Shown here one piece after another: positions 43,703-52,453 of a DNA stretch of 64,000 nucleotides. The DNA is taken from the NCBI RefSeq assembly GCF_002482975.1, contig NZ_DLHA01000028.1, positions 240,761 to 304,760 of the forward strand, written 5' to 3'. The stretch comes from Flavobacterium sp. UBA7680 (GTDB taxonomy: Bacteria > Bacteroidota > Bacteroidia > Flavobacteriales > Flavobacteriaceae). A program made the position numbers and the translations under genes. Numbering within the stretch: the first letter of the stretch is position 1; every line of letters begins with the position of its first letter. The notes below the pieces were generated by a model. It worked only from the letters and a program-made list of their open reading frames with translations. It did no database searches and was not told where the DNA came from.

Positions 43703-43836
43703 AATAAATTGCCTCCAGTTTTAGCTGGAGGTAAGCGAATCTAAATAAAAAAGGCTTTAGCCAAACTTTACGATTTGGGCTAAAGCCTTCTTAATATCAA
43801 TAAAAAAACCTCCAGTTAAAAGTGGAGGCTATTGAT
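43703..43836. repeat. Palindromic repeat, family C, copy 1
   Basis: Three hairpins in order: CCTCCAGTTTTAGCTGGAGG, AAGGCTTTAGCC...GGCTAAAGCCTT, and CCTCCAGTTAAAAGTGGAGG, framed by AATTGCC and GGCTATT. It lies just downstream of the SDR gene. Confidence 0.9.
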
Positions 43837-43853
43837 CTTATACCAAAATTTAC

Positions 43854-44612
43854 TTAGCGTTGTCCGCCAGAAACAGCGATAGTTTCACCAGTAATCCAAT
43901 ATGAATCTTCAGAAGCAAGAAACACAGCAACTTTCGCAATATCCTCCGGTTTCCCTACACGGGCTAGAGGCGTTTCAGATACGTGCCATTTTTCTGCATC
44001 TCCATTCATAACTCCGGAACTATGAGAACCTTCTGTTTCGATCAGTCCGGGATTAATAGAATTGACACGAATTTTCATTGGACCAAATTCTTTTGCAAGA
44101 ATACGCGTCATGGCATCAACAGCGTATTTAGTTTGTGTATAAACCAATGTAGTTGGCATGTCAAGCGTTGACACTATCGAACCTACATTAATAATAGCAC
44201 CGCCTTTATCACCAAATAATTTCGCCGCTTGCTGAATCGTCAATATACTTCCCAAGACATTAATATTAAACATACGGTGAAAAGATTCTTCGGTAATATC
44301 TTCAATACCTGCAAAGCTGTAAACACCTGCATTATTTACCAAAATATCAAGCTTACCAAATGTTTTTGCAATTTCTTCAAAAATGCGTTTTACATCAGCT
44401 GCTTTTTCAACATTACCTTGTATTGCAATTGCTTTTCCGCCATTAGTAGTTATTTCTTCAACAACTTTATCGGCGTCATTCTTATTACTAGCATAATTGA
44501 CAACCACTGTTGCGCCCTGATTTGCGTATGCTTTAGCGATTCCCGCGCCTATACCTTTTGATGCACCAGTTATTAAGGCTACTTTACCATTTAATTTTTC
44601 TGAATTTTCCAT
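43854..44612 (-). CDS. Short-chain dehydrogenase (FabG-like SDR)
   Basis: A 252-residue classical SDR: cofactor motif TGASKGIG at 15-22, 'NNAG' in 'LVNNAGVYSF', the catalytic Ser in 'NVGSIVS', and YTQTK as the YxxxK site. The C-terminal 'WITGETIAVSGGQR' is typical of FabG-like members. Such enzymes reduce varied carbonyls; substrate not predictable. It lies 100 bp downstream of a Crp-like gene on the same strand but behind a terminator, so is probably separately transcribed. CCAACTTTG at its upstream side (about 44648) resembles a -7 box. Confidence 0.88.
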   Translation of the reverse strand: MENSEKLNGKVALITGASKGIGAGIAKAYANQGATVVVNYASNKNDADKVVEEITTNGGKAIAIQGNVEKAADVKRIFEEIAKTFGKLDILVNNAGVYSFAGIEDITEESFHRMFNINVLGSILTIQQAAKLFGDKGGAIINVGSIVSTLDMPTTLVYTQTKYAVDAMTRILAKEFGPMKIRVNSINPGLIETEGSHSSGVMNGDAEKWHVSETPLARVGKPEDIAKVAVFLASEDSYWITGETIAVSGGQR

Positions 44613-44694
44613 TTTAACTTTATTAATTATACGTTGTTAATTGATAAAGCAAAGTTGGGTATTAAGTCAGGCTGAAAAGTTGAAGTATCTTAGG

Positions 44695-44724
44695 AAAAAA
44701 GGTTGAACTAGTTCAACCTTTTTT
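44695..44724 (-). terminator. Terminator overlapping the end of the Crp-like gene
   Basis: Perfect palindrome GGTTGAACTAGTTCAACC flanked by A6 and T6. It covers the last codons and stop of the gene. Confidence 0.85.
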
Positions 44725-45303
44725 CTTTACTTTTTCATTACGTATTTTCGATAAAAACTCTGTAGTCATATTAAGATAAGATGCGAGGGCGTATTGTGGC
44801 AGGCGCTGCGCAACTTTTGGGAACTTTTCCAAAAACTCCGTATAACGTTCTTCTGCATTTTGCGTAAGCGTTGCAATAATACGACGCGCAAAAAATGCCG
44901 CCGACTTTTCGGCCATTATACGAAATAATGTTTCCAGATTATGAGACAACGATTTCAGTTTCTGTTCGGCTTCATGATTTATTTGCAGAATCACGCTGTC
45001 TTCTAACGCTACTACAAACATCGTCGCCGGAGTTTGGTATATATAACTATTATAATCGGCTATCCACCAGTCTTCAATAGCAAACTGAATCGTATGCTCG
45101 TTTCCTTTTTCATCTACAACATAAGCGCGAAAAGCCCCTTCAAGCACATAAGTTCTGTGTTTGTTTACAAATTCCGGCTGTACAATAAACTGTCTTTTCT
45201 TTATTTTTCGCACTTTAAACTCTGACAATAGAGCATCCATTTCGCCCGGCAATAAAACGACTTTCTGATTAATATTTTCAATAAATGATGTCAGGTCTTC
45301 CAT
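44713..45303 (-). CDS. Crp/Fnr-like cyclic-nucleotide-binding regulator
   Basis: A 196-residue protein of the common Bacteroidota type: cNMP-binding-like fold (about 15-125; 'KRQFIVQPEFVNKHRTYVLEGAFRAYVVDEKGNEHTIQFAIEDWW'), then an HTH end 'LPQYALASYLNMTTEFLSKIRNEK'. The ligand pocket Arg/Glu of true cAMP receptors is not evident. The SDR gene downstream is a possible target. Confidence 0.8.
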   Translation of the reverse strand: MEDLTSFIENINQKVVLLPGEMDALLSEFKVRKIKKRQFIVQPEFVNKHRTYVLEGAFRAYVVDEKGNEHTIQFAIEDWWIADYNSYIYQTPATMFVVALEDSVILQINHEAEQKLKSLSHNLETLFRIMAEKSAAFFARRIIATLTQNAEERYTEFLEKFPKVAQRLPQYALASYLNMTTEFLSKIRNEKVKKKG

Positions 45304-45340
45304 GGAGTTTAAGTTACAATTTAGAATAGATAAGCAGTTT

Positions 45341-45478
45341 TATTAATTGCCTCCAGCTTTAGCTGGAGGTAAACAAATCTATATAAATAAAAGGCTTTAG
45401 CCAAACTTTACGATTTTGACTAAAGTCTTTTCTGGCTATCAATAAAAAAACCTCCAGTTTAAACTGGAGGCAATTAAA
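45341..45478. repeat. Palindromic repeat, family C, copy 2
   Basis: Ends ATTGCCTCCAGC and CTGGAGGCAAT; inner AAGGCTTTAGCC / GACTAAAGTCTT hairpin; same three-hairpin layout as copy 1. Confidence 0.9.
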
Positions 45479-45487
45479 TCTAGTAGT

Positions 45488-46462
45488 TTATTCCCATTTC
45501 TGATTAAACCTTAATTCAGACAATAAATCAAACAGTCTATCCAAACTGTAATTTCCAATTGAACCATTATTTTCAATAATTTTCTCTTTGCCATTATCAT
45601 ACGTAATTTTTAGAATTGAGTTACCACTATCTTCTTCATATCCCATGTTCTCATTTTTAAAATTTGCAAAATTCATGTACTCTAATAGTCCTAAAATTTG
45701 ATTATAATTTTCTTGTTTTATCACAGTTTTGAAAGTTCCTTCTCTGTTATAAGATGTCATTTTTTTCATCTTTTCTTCTTCACTTCCAAAATTAAAACGT
45801 TCAGCAAAAAAAGTTGAGTTTCTTTCTTTATCGATTACTAATAAAAACACTGGACAAGTCCCGTAGCAACCAAAAGTCGAAAATTCAATTTTTTCTATAG
45901 AATGTTTTGCATATTCTTCATTATAATCAATAAATCCGTCATATTTGTAGATTAGAGTATGTTGTACTACATTATTCCCTTTAGCATTCAAAATTCCTCT
46001 TCTTCGGTTATAAACTTCTAATATTGTTTGATTATTTCTCTTTACAATTTTTGGAATAATACAACCTCCACCTATATTAAGATTATATATCTTTACCGAA
46101 TCTTTTGGAAATTTCATCATAACTAAAGAGCTGAAATTACAGCTAATTGATCTTGATTCATCACAATTATAATCATCCCCGATCAGCAAAAAATCTGTCA
46201 AGCCGTTATTATCAAAATCTGCTTTATAATAATATTCGTTAATTTTAAGAGAATCTCCTATTCTTCTACAAATAGAATCTTGAGCATCCCTTTCAGGAGG
46301 AAAATCATGTATTTTTTTTAGCTCAAATTTTGCAAATCTTTTACTGTTCGCATGAACATATTTTTCAATTTCTGCTTTATTTTCTAAAATACTACTTTCA
46401 TTATTCTGGGAATAACAATCGACAAGAAAAAGCAACAGTATGATTATAATTATTTGCTTCAT
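45488..46462 (-). CDS. DUF6438-domain exported protein
   Basis: A 324-residue protein with a signal peptide (IIIILLLFLVDCYSQ; the Cys may make it a lipoprotein). The first part (25-180) has 'YYKADFDNNGLTDFLLIGDDYNCD', an FG-GAP/EF-hand-like calcium loop. The C-terminal part (about 190-320) is a DUF6438 domain, marked by FSTFGCYGTCPVFLLVI. Function unknown. Flanked on both sides by family C repeats. Confidence 0.7.
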   Translation of the reverse strand: MKQIIIIILLLFLVDCYSQNNESSILENKAEIEKYVHANSKRFAKFELKKIHDFPPERDAQDSICRRIGDSLKINEYYYKADFDNNGLTDFLLIGDDYNCDESRSISCNFSSLVMMKFPKDSVKIYNLNIGGGCIIPKIVKRNNQTILEVYNRRRGILNAKGNNVVQHTLIYKYDGFIDYNEEYAKHSIEKIEFSTFGCYGTCPVFLLVIDKERNSTFFAERFNFGSEEEKMKKMTSYNREGTFKTVIKQENYNQILGLLEYMNFANFKNENMGYEEDSGNSILKITYDNGKEKIIENNGSIGNYSLDRLFDLLSELRFNQKWE

Positions 46463-46480
46463 ATATTTAATAATTACTTA

Positions 46481-46608
46481 TAAATTGCCTCCAGTTAAAG
46501 CTGGAGTAAACAAATCTAAATAAAAAAAGCTCTAGCCGAACTACGATTTTGACTAAAGCCTACTAAATATCAATAAAAAAACCTCCAGTTAAAACTGGAG
46601 GCAATTAA
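46481..46608. repeat. Palindromic repeat, family C, copy 3
   Basis: AAATTGCCTCCAGTTAAAGC...CCTCCAGTTAAAACTGGAGG-CAATTAAAT; the central hairpin is partly decayed (AAGCTCTAGCCG...CTAAAGCC). Confidence 0.85.
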
Positions 46609-46634
46609 ATATAATTCTTCTTCAAAAATATTTT

Positions 46635-47105
46635 TTAGTACCAATATAAATTAAAAGCACCGTAAGGATGTAATTTAAAATTCCAACTTTCTACCTTAAT
46701 CAATATCAATAATCTCTCTGAAAATATTAAATGTCTTTGAGCACTTGAAACAAATACATCAATTAAAGTATGAGCCAATTTTATATTCATAATATCAAGA
46801 TTATCAAATACAACAACTAAACCATTTTCTTTGATTTCTATTTCATTTAAACATTCTTGCAACGCATCCCAATTATGCCCGTAATAAACAGGAAAATCGA
46901 ATTTACTGTGTAAAGAATTATGCATAAATTCTTTATTTGACCATTCTGTACAATCAAAGTTTAAAATATTATATCCTTCGGAGATTAACCAATCTGTATC
47001 ATTTTTTAAAATTTGATAATCATTATATGGTTTTACAAAACCACGAGCCATTATTGTATAATCTAATCTTTTCCAGCTGTCAGGCCCATTTGTAAATTTA
47101 ATCAT
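46635..47105 (-). CDS. Barstar-family protein (orphan ribonuclease inhibitor-like)
   Basis: A 156-residue protein. The barstar core is clear: 'DFPVYYGHNWDALQECLNEI' matches the family motif (YGxNwDALxDCL), preceded by 'YNILNFDCTEWSNKEFMHNSL' and followed by a strand VVVFDNLDIM. Barstar binds and blocks extracellular-type RNases such as barnase and related toxins. No RNase gene is adjacent. The ATG at 47105 is chosen; the longer frame to 47207 is made of repeat sequence. Orphan barstars are often immunity proteins against toxins of polymorphic systems (inference). Confidence 0.8.
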   Translation of the reverse strand: MIKFTNGPDSWKRLDYTIMARGFVKPYNDYQILKNDTDWLISEGYNILNFDCTEWSNKEFMHNSLHSKFDFPVYYGHNWDALQECLNEIEIKENGLVVVFDNLDIMNIKLAHTLIDVFVSSAQRHLIFSERLLILIKVESWNFKLHPYGAFNLYWY

Positions 47106-47130
47106 GTTTTTTAAATCTATTTTTGATCTT

Positions 47131-47218
47131 CGGTTTAAGCCAAATATAACAAACATTTTGGCTAAAGCCGATATCCAAAAAATTAAAAAACCGTTGGTTA
47201 AAACCAACGGCTATTAAT
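47131..47218. repeat. Divergent family C-like repeat upstream of barstar
   Basis: TTTTGGCTAAAGCCG in the middle and CCGTTGGTTAAAACCAACGG at the end; similar to family C hairpins but with other arms. Confidence 0.65.
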
Positions 47219-47267
47219 AAAATTAATTCGTGAAAATTCGTGTAATTCGTGGCAAAAAATAAAAAAA

Positions 47268-48344
47268 TCAATGTTCCCCATACCCAATATCATCCATCTT
47301 CCCACTAAAAACTCTATACTGAATAACAAAATAAATAATCACAAGAAACAAAGCCACAAAAAACCAGCTCATTCCGGCATTTAATCCGTATTCTCCGGCG
47401 GCAGTATTATAAATTGTTAACGATGAATTTACTTTATTGGTTGAAGGTAGAACATTCGGAAAAATCGAAACAGCTGTTGAAGCAAATCCTCCCACTAAGA
47501 AGAAAGTAGAAAACATAAATCCGTAACCGTCTTTTTGAAACGAACGTACTTTAAATAATCCCAGAATTCCAACGAAAGTTAAAAGCGGAAAAAACCAAAG
47601 AATAGGGTTTTCAACGAAATTATGAAACGGTTTTGGTTCGATAAAATGCCAAACCTGCAATGAAATACAAACTAAAACCAAAAGAACAATATTCAATGCA
47701 AAAACAACTTTTTTAAGTTTCGGATTTAAAGACGAATTTGTTTTATAAATAATCCAGTTTGCACCGTGAATCGTTAAAGCAACAGTACTCACAATCCCAA
47801 GGAAAAGTGTAAACCAGTCTATAATTCCCAACTCATTTGCCTGCGGACTAAAAGTTGGATTCCACAAAGGGAGAAAGAAATAATGCGCTTCCTGTGTTGA
47901 AACTCCATTTTGTACCATTCCGAGATTTACACCGCGAACAATATTTCCTAAAGCAATTCCGAAAAATAAGGCTAAAAGTAAACTCGCAATTCCGAAAGCC
48001 TTATCCCAAATGGTTTCCCACATTGCGTTATGAATCTGTCCGCGCATTTCTAATCCGATAGCACGGAAAATCAAAAGCCATAAAATCATAATCAAAGGCA
48101 GATAAAATCCGCTGAAAGAAGAAGCGTATAAAGTTGGAAAAGCAAAAAACAAAACACCTCCGGCAGCAATCAGCCAAACTTCATTAGCATCCCAAAACGG
48201 GCCAATAGCGCTTGTAATTGCTTTTTTATCTTTTTCTGTATCGGCAAAAAATAAATGAATAATTCCTGCTCCAAAATCATAACCGTCTAAAACCAGATAA
48301 ACAGCCAGAATTCCCATTAAAACTACGTACCAAAAAAATTCCAT
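47268..48344 (-). CDS. cydB: Cytochrome bd ubiquinol oxidase, subunit II
   Basis: A 358-residue protein with about eight TM segments. The start 'WYVVLMGILAVYLVLDGYDFGAGIIHLF' is the CydB signature, as is 'IGPFWDANEVWLIAAGGVLFFAFP'. With CydA it forms the high-affinity quinol:O2 oxidoreductase of the inner membrane, used at low oxygen and under sulfide or NO stress. It begins 2 bp after the cydA stop, one operon. The gene ends near a family H right arm. Confidence 0.95.
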   Translation of the reverse strand: MEFFWYVVLMGILAVYLVLDGYDFGAGIIHLFFADTEKDKKAITSAIGPFWDANEVWLIAAGGVLFFAFPTLYASSFSGFYLPLIMILWLLIFRAIGLEMRGQIHNAMWETIWDKAFGIASLLLALFFGIALGNIVRGVNLGMVQNGVSTQEAHYFFLPLWNPTFSPQANELGIIDWFTLFLGIVSTVALTIHGANWIIYKTNSSLNPKLKKVVFALNIVLLVLVCISLQVWHFIEPKPFHNFVENPILWFFPLLTFVGILGLFKVRSFQKDGYGFMFSTFFLVGGFASTAVSIFPNVLPSTNKVNSSLTIYNTAAGEYGLNAGMSWFFVALFLVIIYFVIQYRVFSGKMDDIGYGEH

Positions 48345-48346
48345 AC

Positions 48347-49693
48347 TTATATTTTTTCTGTTGAAAGTTCCACATGGTGCGGCCCTTTATTGATAATTTT
48401 TCCAATCAAAAGTAAAAACAACATTCCCAGTAAAAGGTATAAACCAATAAAACCAAGCAATGTAAACAAGGTATTTCCGGATGAAACTGTTGGCGAAGCT
48501 CCGGCAGCAGTTCGCAGTAAATTATAAACCAGCCAAGGCTGTCTTCCTAATTCTGCCGTATACCAGCCTGTTGTATTGGCAATATACGGAAACGGCATCA
48601 TAAACATAAGCGACCATAAAATCCATTTGGTTTCAAACAATTTTCCTCTAATTAATTGAAAAAGAGAAAGAGCCATTAAACCAATAAAAACCGTTCCGAG
48701 TCCCACCATAATATGATAGGCATAATACAATCCTGAAATATTTGTTGGATGCAGATCTTCTTCAAACTGATCCAAACCTTTAATTTCCTGATCCCAATTT
48801 CCGTAAGTCAGGAAACTCAAAATGTTAGGAACCGCAATTTTATTATCGAGTTTTTTATCTTTTACATCGGGCTGACCAATTAAAACAATTTCAGAACCTT
48901 TCTCTTCGGTATGAAAAATCCCTTCCATTCCGGCAAAAGTTACGGGTTGGTATTTCACCACATTTTTTGCCAGTAAATCTCCTGTCGGAACTGCCACAAT
49001 AACACTAGAAATCAATCCGAAGATAACTCCCGTTTTAAGGAACAACTTTCCAAAAGAAACATTCTTCTGACTTAAAATATAGAAAGCACCAATTCCGGCA
49101 ACAACAAAAGAACTTGTCACCAATGAAGCTGCCTGATTGTGCAGATAAGAAGGCCAAAGCCAAGGATTTAAAAACAAAGCCTGAAAATTATTCAGAACAA
49201 ATTTTCCGTTTTCGAGAATTTCATAACCCACCGGATTCTGCATCCACGAATGTGTTGCAATAATTAAAAATCCGCTGGCCCAGGAACCAATGCAAATTAA
49301 TAATCCGGTTACAAAATGCCATTTATGTCCAAGAAGTTTTTCTCCAAATAAAAATATTCCAAGAAAAGAAGATTCGAGAAAGAAAGAAAACATTCCTTCC
49401 ATTGCAAGGGTTTGTCCAATGATTCCGCCTGTTAATTCGGAAAATTTTGCCCAGTTCGTCCCGAATTGAAATTCCATTGGAATTCCGGTTACAACACCCA
49501 TTGCAAAATTCAGAGCGAAGATTTTCATCCAGAAATGAGTGGCGTGATTGTATTGTTCGTCTTTAGTTTTTAGGTATTTCCATTTGAAGTAAACAATAAT
49601 GAGCGAAAGACCCATTGTAAGCTGTGGAAAAAGATAATGAAAAGTAATGGTGAACGCGAATTGCATTCGATCATAAAAGAGCATTTCTTCCAT
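48347..49693 (-). CDS. cydA: Cytochrome bd ubiquinol oxidase, subunit I
   Basis: A 448-residue protein. Visible haem and quinol features: the N-terminal MLFYDRMQFAFTITFHYLFP with the haem-ligand His, 'GTNWAKFSELTGGIIGQTLAMEGMFSFFLESSFLGIFLF' with the Glu of haem d region, and GRQPW as the conserved periplasmic motif. It is shorter than E. coli CydA, consistent with a short Q-loop. Start at 49693 (MEEMLFYDRMQ) chosen because family proteins begin right at this motif; an ATG ten codons upstream is less likely. Confidence 0.95.
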   Translation of the reverse strand: MEEMLFYDRMQFAFTITFHYLFPQLTMGLSLIIVYFKWKYLKTKDEQYNHATHFWMKIFALNFAMGVVTGIPMEFQFGTNWAKFSELTGGIIGQTLAMEGMFSFFLESSFLGIFLFGEKLLGHKWHFVTGLLICIGSWASGFLIIATHSWMQNPVGYEILENGKFVLNNFQALFLNPWLWPSYLHNQAASLVTSSFVVAGIGAFYILSQKNVSFGKLFLKTGVIFGLISSVIVAVPTGDLLAKNVVKYQPVTFAGMEGIFHTEEKGSEIVLIGQPDVKDKKLDNKIAVPNILSFLTYGNWDQEIKGLDQFEEDLHPTNISGLYYAYHIMVGLGTVFIGLMALSLFQLIRGKLFETKWILWSLMFMMPFPYIANTTGWYTAELGRQPWLVYNLLRTAAGASPTVSSGNTLFTLLGFIGLYLLLGMLFLLLIGKIINKGPHHVELSTEKI

Positions 49694-49846
49694 AAGTGGT
49701 AATTTGTTTATGAAGTTCCACAAATTTAACCATTACAACCCGAATTAATGCCTTTTAAAAAAAGTTTATCACTTGATATTTGTTAAACTTTTCAACAATT
49801 TAAAAGTATAAATAACACTTATACGTATAGCAATTTATCAAAGTTT

Positions 49847-49957
49847 GTCATTTCGACCGAAGGGAGAAATCGCACTATCCCGAATTTTCGGGACGCAAAC
49901 AAAATCGCCAATCTTTGTCGATCATCTTGTGCGATTTCTCCCTTCGGTCGAAATGAC
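49847..49957. repeat. 29-bp perfect inverted repeat, family G type
   Basis: 49847-49875 (GTCATTTCGACCGAAGGGAG...) is the exact reverse complement of 49929-49957, 53 bp apart. Flanks repeat the word TACGTATAGC on both sides (about 49832 and 49965). Confidence 0.9.
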
Positions 49958-49984
49958 AAGATTACGTATAGCTATGCGCATTTA

Positions 49985-50066
49985 AACATAGCCCGCGGTT
50001 TCAACCGCGGGAAACGTATCGTGATTATGCATGAGTTCCTGCGGTTGAAACCGCAGGCTATGTTTG
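49985..50066. repeat. Palindromic intergenic repeat, family B, copy 2
   Basis: AACATAGCCCGCGGTTTCAA...GGTTGAAACCGCAGGCTATGTT: same layout as 656-743 and 60503-60599. Confidence 0.85.
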
Positions 50067-50091
50067 ATTTTGATTACGTGGGTATTATTGA

Positions 50092-50682
50092 TTATTTTTC
50101 TAAAATCCCTTTTTCAACACTTTCGTTTATCAAACCTTCGGCATAATTCCACAACGATTTTGAACCTTCTTTTATAATGCTTTTTTTCTCGTAAACCTTA
50201 TTATAGTTTACACCAAACTCTTTCCAGGTTCCGCCGTTGTTAGAAGTATTCTGCAGTAAAGGTTCTAATCTGTCCATAGATCTTGCAAATTTGGCTTCAT
50301 TCGTTTCTCCAGCTTCAAATTCTTCCCAAATAGCAATTAACTCTTCTGCTTGTTTTTTTGGAAGTAAACCAAAAATTCGATTCGCTGCCAATCGTTCTTC
50401 ATCTGTATTATCATGACTTTTCACTGTATCATAAATAAAAACATCTCCAGCATCGATTTCTACAATATCATGAATTAAAACCATTTTCACCACTTTCAAA
50501 ACATCGATTGGTTCATTAGAGTGTTCTGCCAAAACAATTGCCATTAATGCCAAATGCCAGCTGTGTTCGGCATCATTTTCACATCGATCGCTGTTAAACA
50601 GCTTCGTTTTACGCTGAATATATTTTACTTTGTCAATTTCTTTTATAAAGGCAATTTGATCTAATAAGTCCGCTGTATTCAT
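50092..50682 (-). CDS. HD-domain hydrolase (YfbR/HDDC2-like)
   Basis: A 196-residue protein with the HD signature: RCENDAEHSWHLALMA (His-Ser-Trp-His) and LIHDIVEIDAGD (HD metal site plus conserved Asp), then a helical end with 'FARSMDRLEPLLQN'. This pattern is that of 5'-deoxynucleotidases of the YfbR/HDDC2 group. Substrate not proven. Confidence 0.8.
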   Translation of the reverse strand: MNTADLLDQIAFIKEIDKVKYIQRKTKLFNSDRCENDAEHSWHLALMAIVLAEHSNEPIDVLKVVKMVLIHDIVEIDAGDVFIYDTVKSHDNTDEERLAANRIFGLLPKKQAEELIAIWEEFEAGETNEAKFARSMDRLEPLLQNTSNNGGTWKEFGVNYNKVYEKKSIIKEGSKSLWNYAEGLINESVEKGILEK

Positions 50683-50880
50683 ATCAATAATTTTCGTCAG
50701 TTGTAAAATTACGTAGATTTTTTTTTGCCACCATATAAGTTATATAAGTTCATTTTAGCAAAACGCAAATTACACGACGCCTTAAATTTACTTATATAAC
50801 TTATATGGTTAAATTTCTATTTTTTACACAAAAATCAAATTTCTGTAACATTAGTCACCTATTTTAAAAGAAAACAGAGT

Positions 50881-50888
50881 TATCTTTG
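50881..50888 (+). promoter_or_regulatory. Candidate -7 box of the MBL-rhodanese gene
   Basis: TATCTTTG, a perfect TAnnTTTG, 27 bp before the ATG at 50916. No good TTG lies at -33. Confidence 0.55.
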
Positions 50889-50915
50889 TATTCCCATTAT
50901 TTTTCAATACATACC

Positions 50916-52331
50916 ATGAAAATAGAACAAATTTACACCGGATGCCTCGCACAAGGTGCATACTATATAACTTCAAACGGAGAAGCAGCAATTATTGATC
51001 CGTTAAGAGAAATCCAACCTTATTTAGATCGTTTAGAACGTGACAATGTTAAACTAAAATACATTTTTGAAACACATTTTCACGCTGATTTTGTTTCCGG
51101 ACATATCGATTTAAGTAAAGAAACAGAAGCTCCAATTGTTTACGGACCAAATGCTGCCTGCGAATTTGAATGCATTTCTGCAAAAGACGGACAAGAATTT
51201 AAACTCGGAAATGTAACCATAAAAGCATTACATACTCCGGGTCATACAATGGAAAGCACGACTTATTTGTTGATTGACCAAGACGGAAAAGATTATGCAA
51301 TTTTTTCTGGCGATACTTTATTTATAGGCGATGTTGGCCGTCCGGATTTAGCTCAAAAAGCGGAAGGAATGACTCAGGATCAATTGGCCGGAATTTTATT
51401 TCATTCTTTAAGAGATAAAATTATGACGCTGAATGATGACGTCATTGTTTATCCTGCGCATGGAGCGGGAAGTGCCTGTGGAAAAAACATGAGTAAAGAA
51501 ACAGTTTCAACTATTGGAAATCAAAAAGCTACTAATTATGCTTTGCGTGCGGATATGACGGAAGCTGAATTTATTGAAGAAGTAACGGACGGATTATTGC
51601 CTCCACCAGCCTATTTCAGCATGAACGTTGCCATGAACAAACAAGGTTACGAAAGTTTTGAAACGGTTTTACATAACGGAATGAAAGCTATTGATGCAAA
51701 AGAATTTGAGGCTGTCGCTGAAGAAACCGGAGCTTTAATTTTAGATACACGAAAAAGCGGTGATTTTGCCAAAGGATTTATTCCACAGTCTATTAATATT
51801 GGAATCAACGGTGATTTTGCTCCGTGGGTTGGAACTTTAGTTGGTGATGTAAAACAACCTATTATATTAGTAACCGAATTGGGTCTTGAAGAAGAAACGG
51901 TTACACGTTTAAGCCGTGTTGGTTTTGATTCGATCATCGGACATTTAGAAGGCGGTTTTGAAGCTTGGGAAAAAGCTGGTTTTGAAATTGATACCGTTAA
52001 CCGAATTTCTGCAGAACAATTTGCAAATCAATTTAATATCAAAGAAGATAAAGTTATTGACGTTCGTAAAGAAACGGAATACGAAGCAGAACATATTGAA
52101 GATGCTTACAGCAAACCTCTTGCTTATATTAATGACTGGGTAAAAGACATTAACCCAAATGAGCATTTTTATCTGCATTGCGCTGGCGGTTACCGCAGTA
52201 TGATCGCAGCTTCGATTTTACAGGCACGCGGTTTCAGAAATTTTAGCGAAATTGACGGCGGTTTTGGAGCGATTTCCAAAACCAATATTCCAAAATCAGA
52301 TTTTGTCTGCCAAAGTAAGGTTCTAAAATAG
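50916..52331 (+). CDS. MBL-fold hydrolase/persulfide dioxygenase with two rhodanese domains
   Basis: A 471-residue protein. N-terminal metallo-beta-lactamase fold: metal motif THFHADFVSGH (H54, H56, D58, H63), 'HTPGHTMES', and 'FSGDTLFIGDVGRPDL', the signature of the ETHE1/CstB/BLH group. Two rhodanese domains follow: the first (about 265-360) has no Cys in the active loop (ILVTELGLEE), the second (about 370-465) has C422 in HCAGGYRS. Such proteins oxidise persulfides to sulfite and thiosulfate. Start chosen at 50916 because of the promoter; the longer frame starts at the -7 box. The YeeE genes follow 120 bp downstream. Confidence 0.85.
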   Translation: MKIEQIYTGCLAQGAYYITSNGEAAIIDPLREIQPYLDRLERDNVKLKYIFETHFHADFVSGHIDLSKETEAPIVYGPNAACEFECISAKDGQEFKLGNVTIKALHTPGHTMESTTYLLIDQDGKDYAIFSGDTLFIGDVGRPDLAQKAEGMTQDQLAGILFHSLRDKIMTLNDDVIVYPAHGAGSACGKNMSKETVSTIGNQKATNYALRADMTEAEFIEEVTDGLLPPPAYFSMNVAMNKQGYESFETVLHNGMKAIDAKEFEAVAEETGALILDTRKSGDFAKGFIPQSINIGINGDFAPWVGTLVGDVKQPIILVTELGLEEETVTRLSRVGFDSIIGHLEGGFEAWEKAGFEIDTVNRISAEQFANQFNIKEDKVIDVRKETEYEAEHIEDAYSKPLAYINDWVKDINPNEHFYLHCAGGYRSMIAASILQARGFRNFSEIDGGFGAISKTNIPKSDFVCQSKVLK

Positions 52332-52446
52332 ATTTTGCCACAGATTAAAATGATTAACACAGATTAAAATTAAATATAAATTAGCAGGCAGACTTTACAG
52401 ATAAAAAAGAAATCCTTTTGAATCTGTGAAATCTGTGGCAAAAAAA
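52332..52446. repeat. Intergenic repeat, family H, sister form
   Basis: GCCACAGATTAAAATGATTAACAC ends in ...GAATCTGTGAAATCTGTGGC, then A-rich. Same GCCAC/GTGGC frame as 40488-40668 with the word CAGATT in place of GAATTAC. Confidence 0.7.
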
Positions 52447-52453
52447 CTAACAA

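Larger units (their letters stand above)
43484..43853. other. Intergenic region with two repeats
   Basis: 370 bp containing a conserved palindromic repeat (43575-43682) and family C copy 1 (43703-43836). No ORF. Confidence 0.75.
49694..50091. other. Intergenic region upstream of cydA
   Basis: About 400 bp with a 29-bp perfect inverted repeat (49847-49957) and family B copy 2 (49985-50066). The cydA promoter is not recognisable. No ORF. Confidence 0.7.

Noticed and set aside
44229..44561. 110-codon frame antisense to the SDR gene
   Set aside because: It covers the conserved SDR coding region on the other strand and gives a Cys/Phe-rich product without homology features.
47106..47207. Longer N-terminus of the barstar protein
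   Set aside because: The extension is encoded by repeat sequence.
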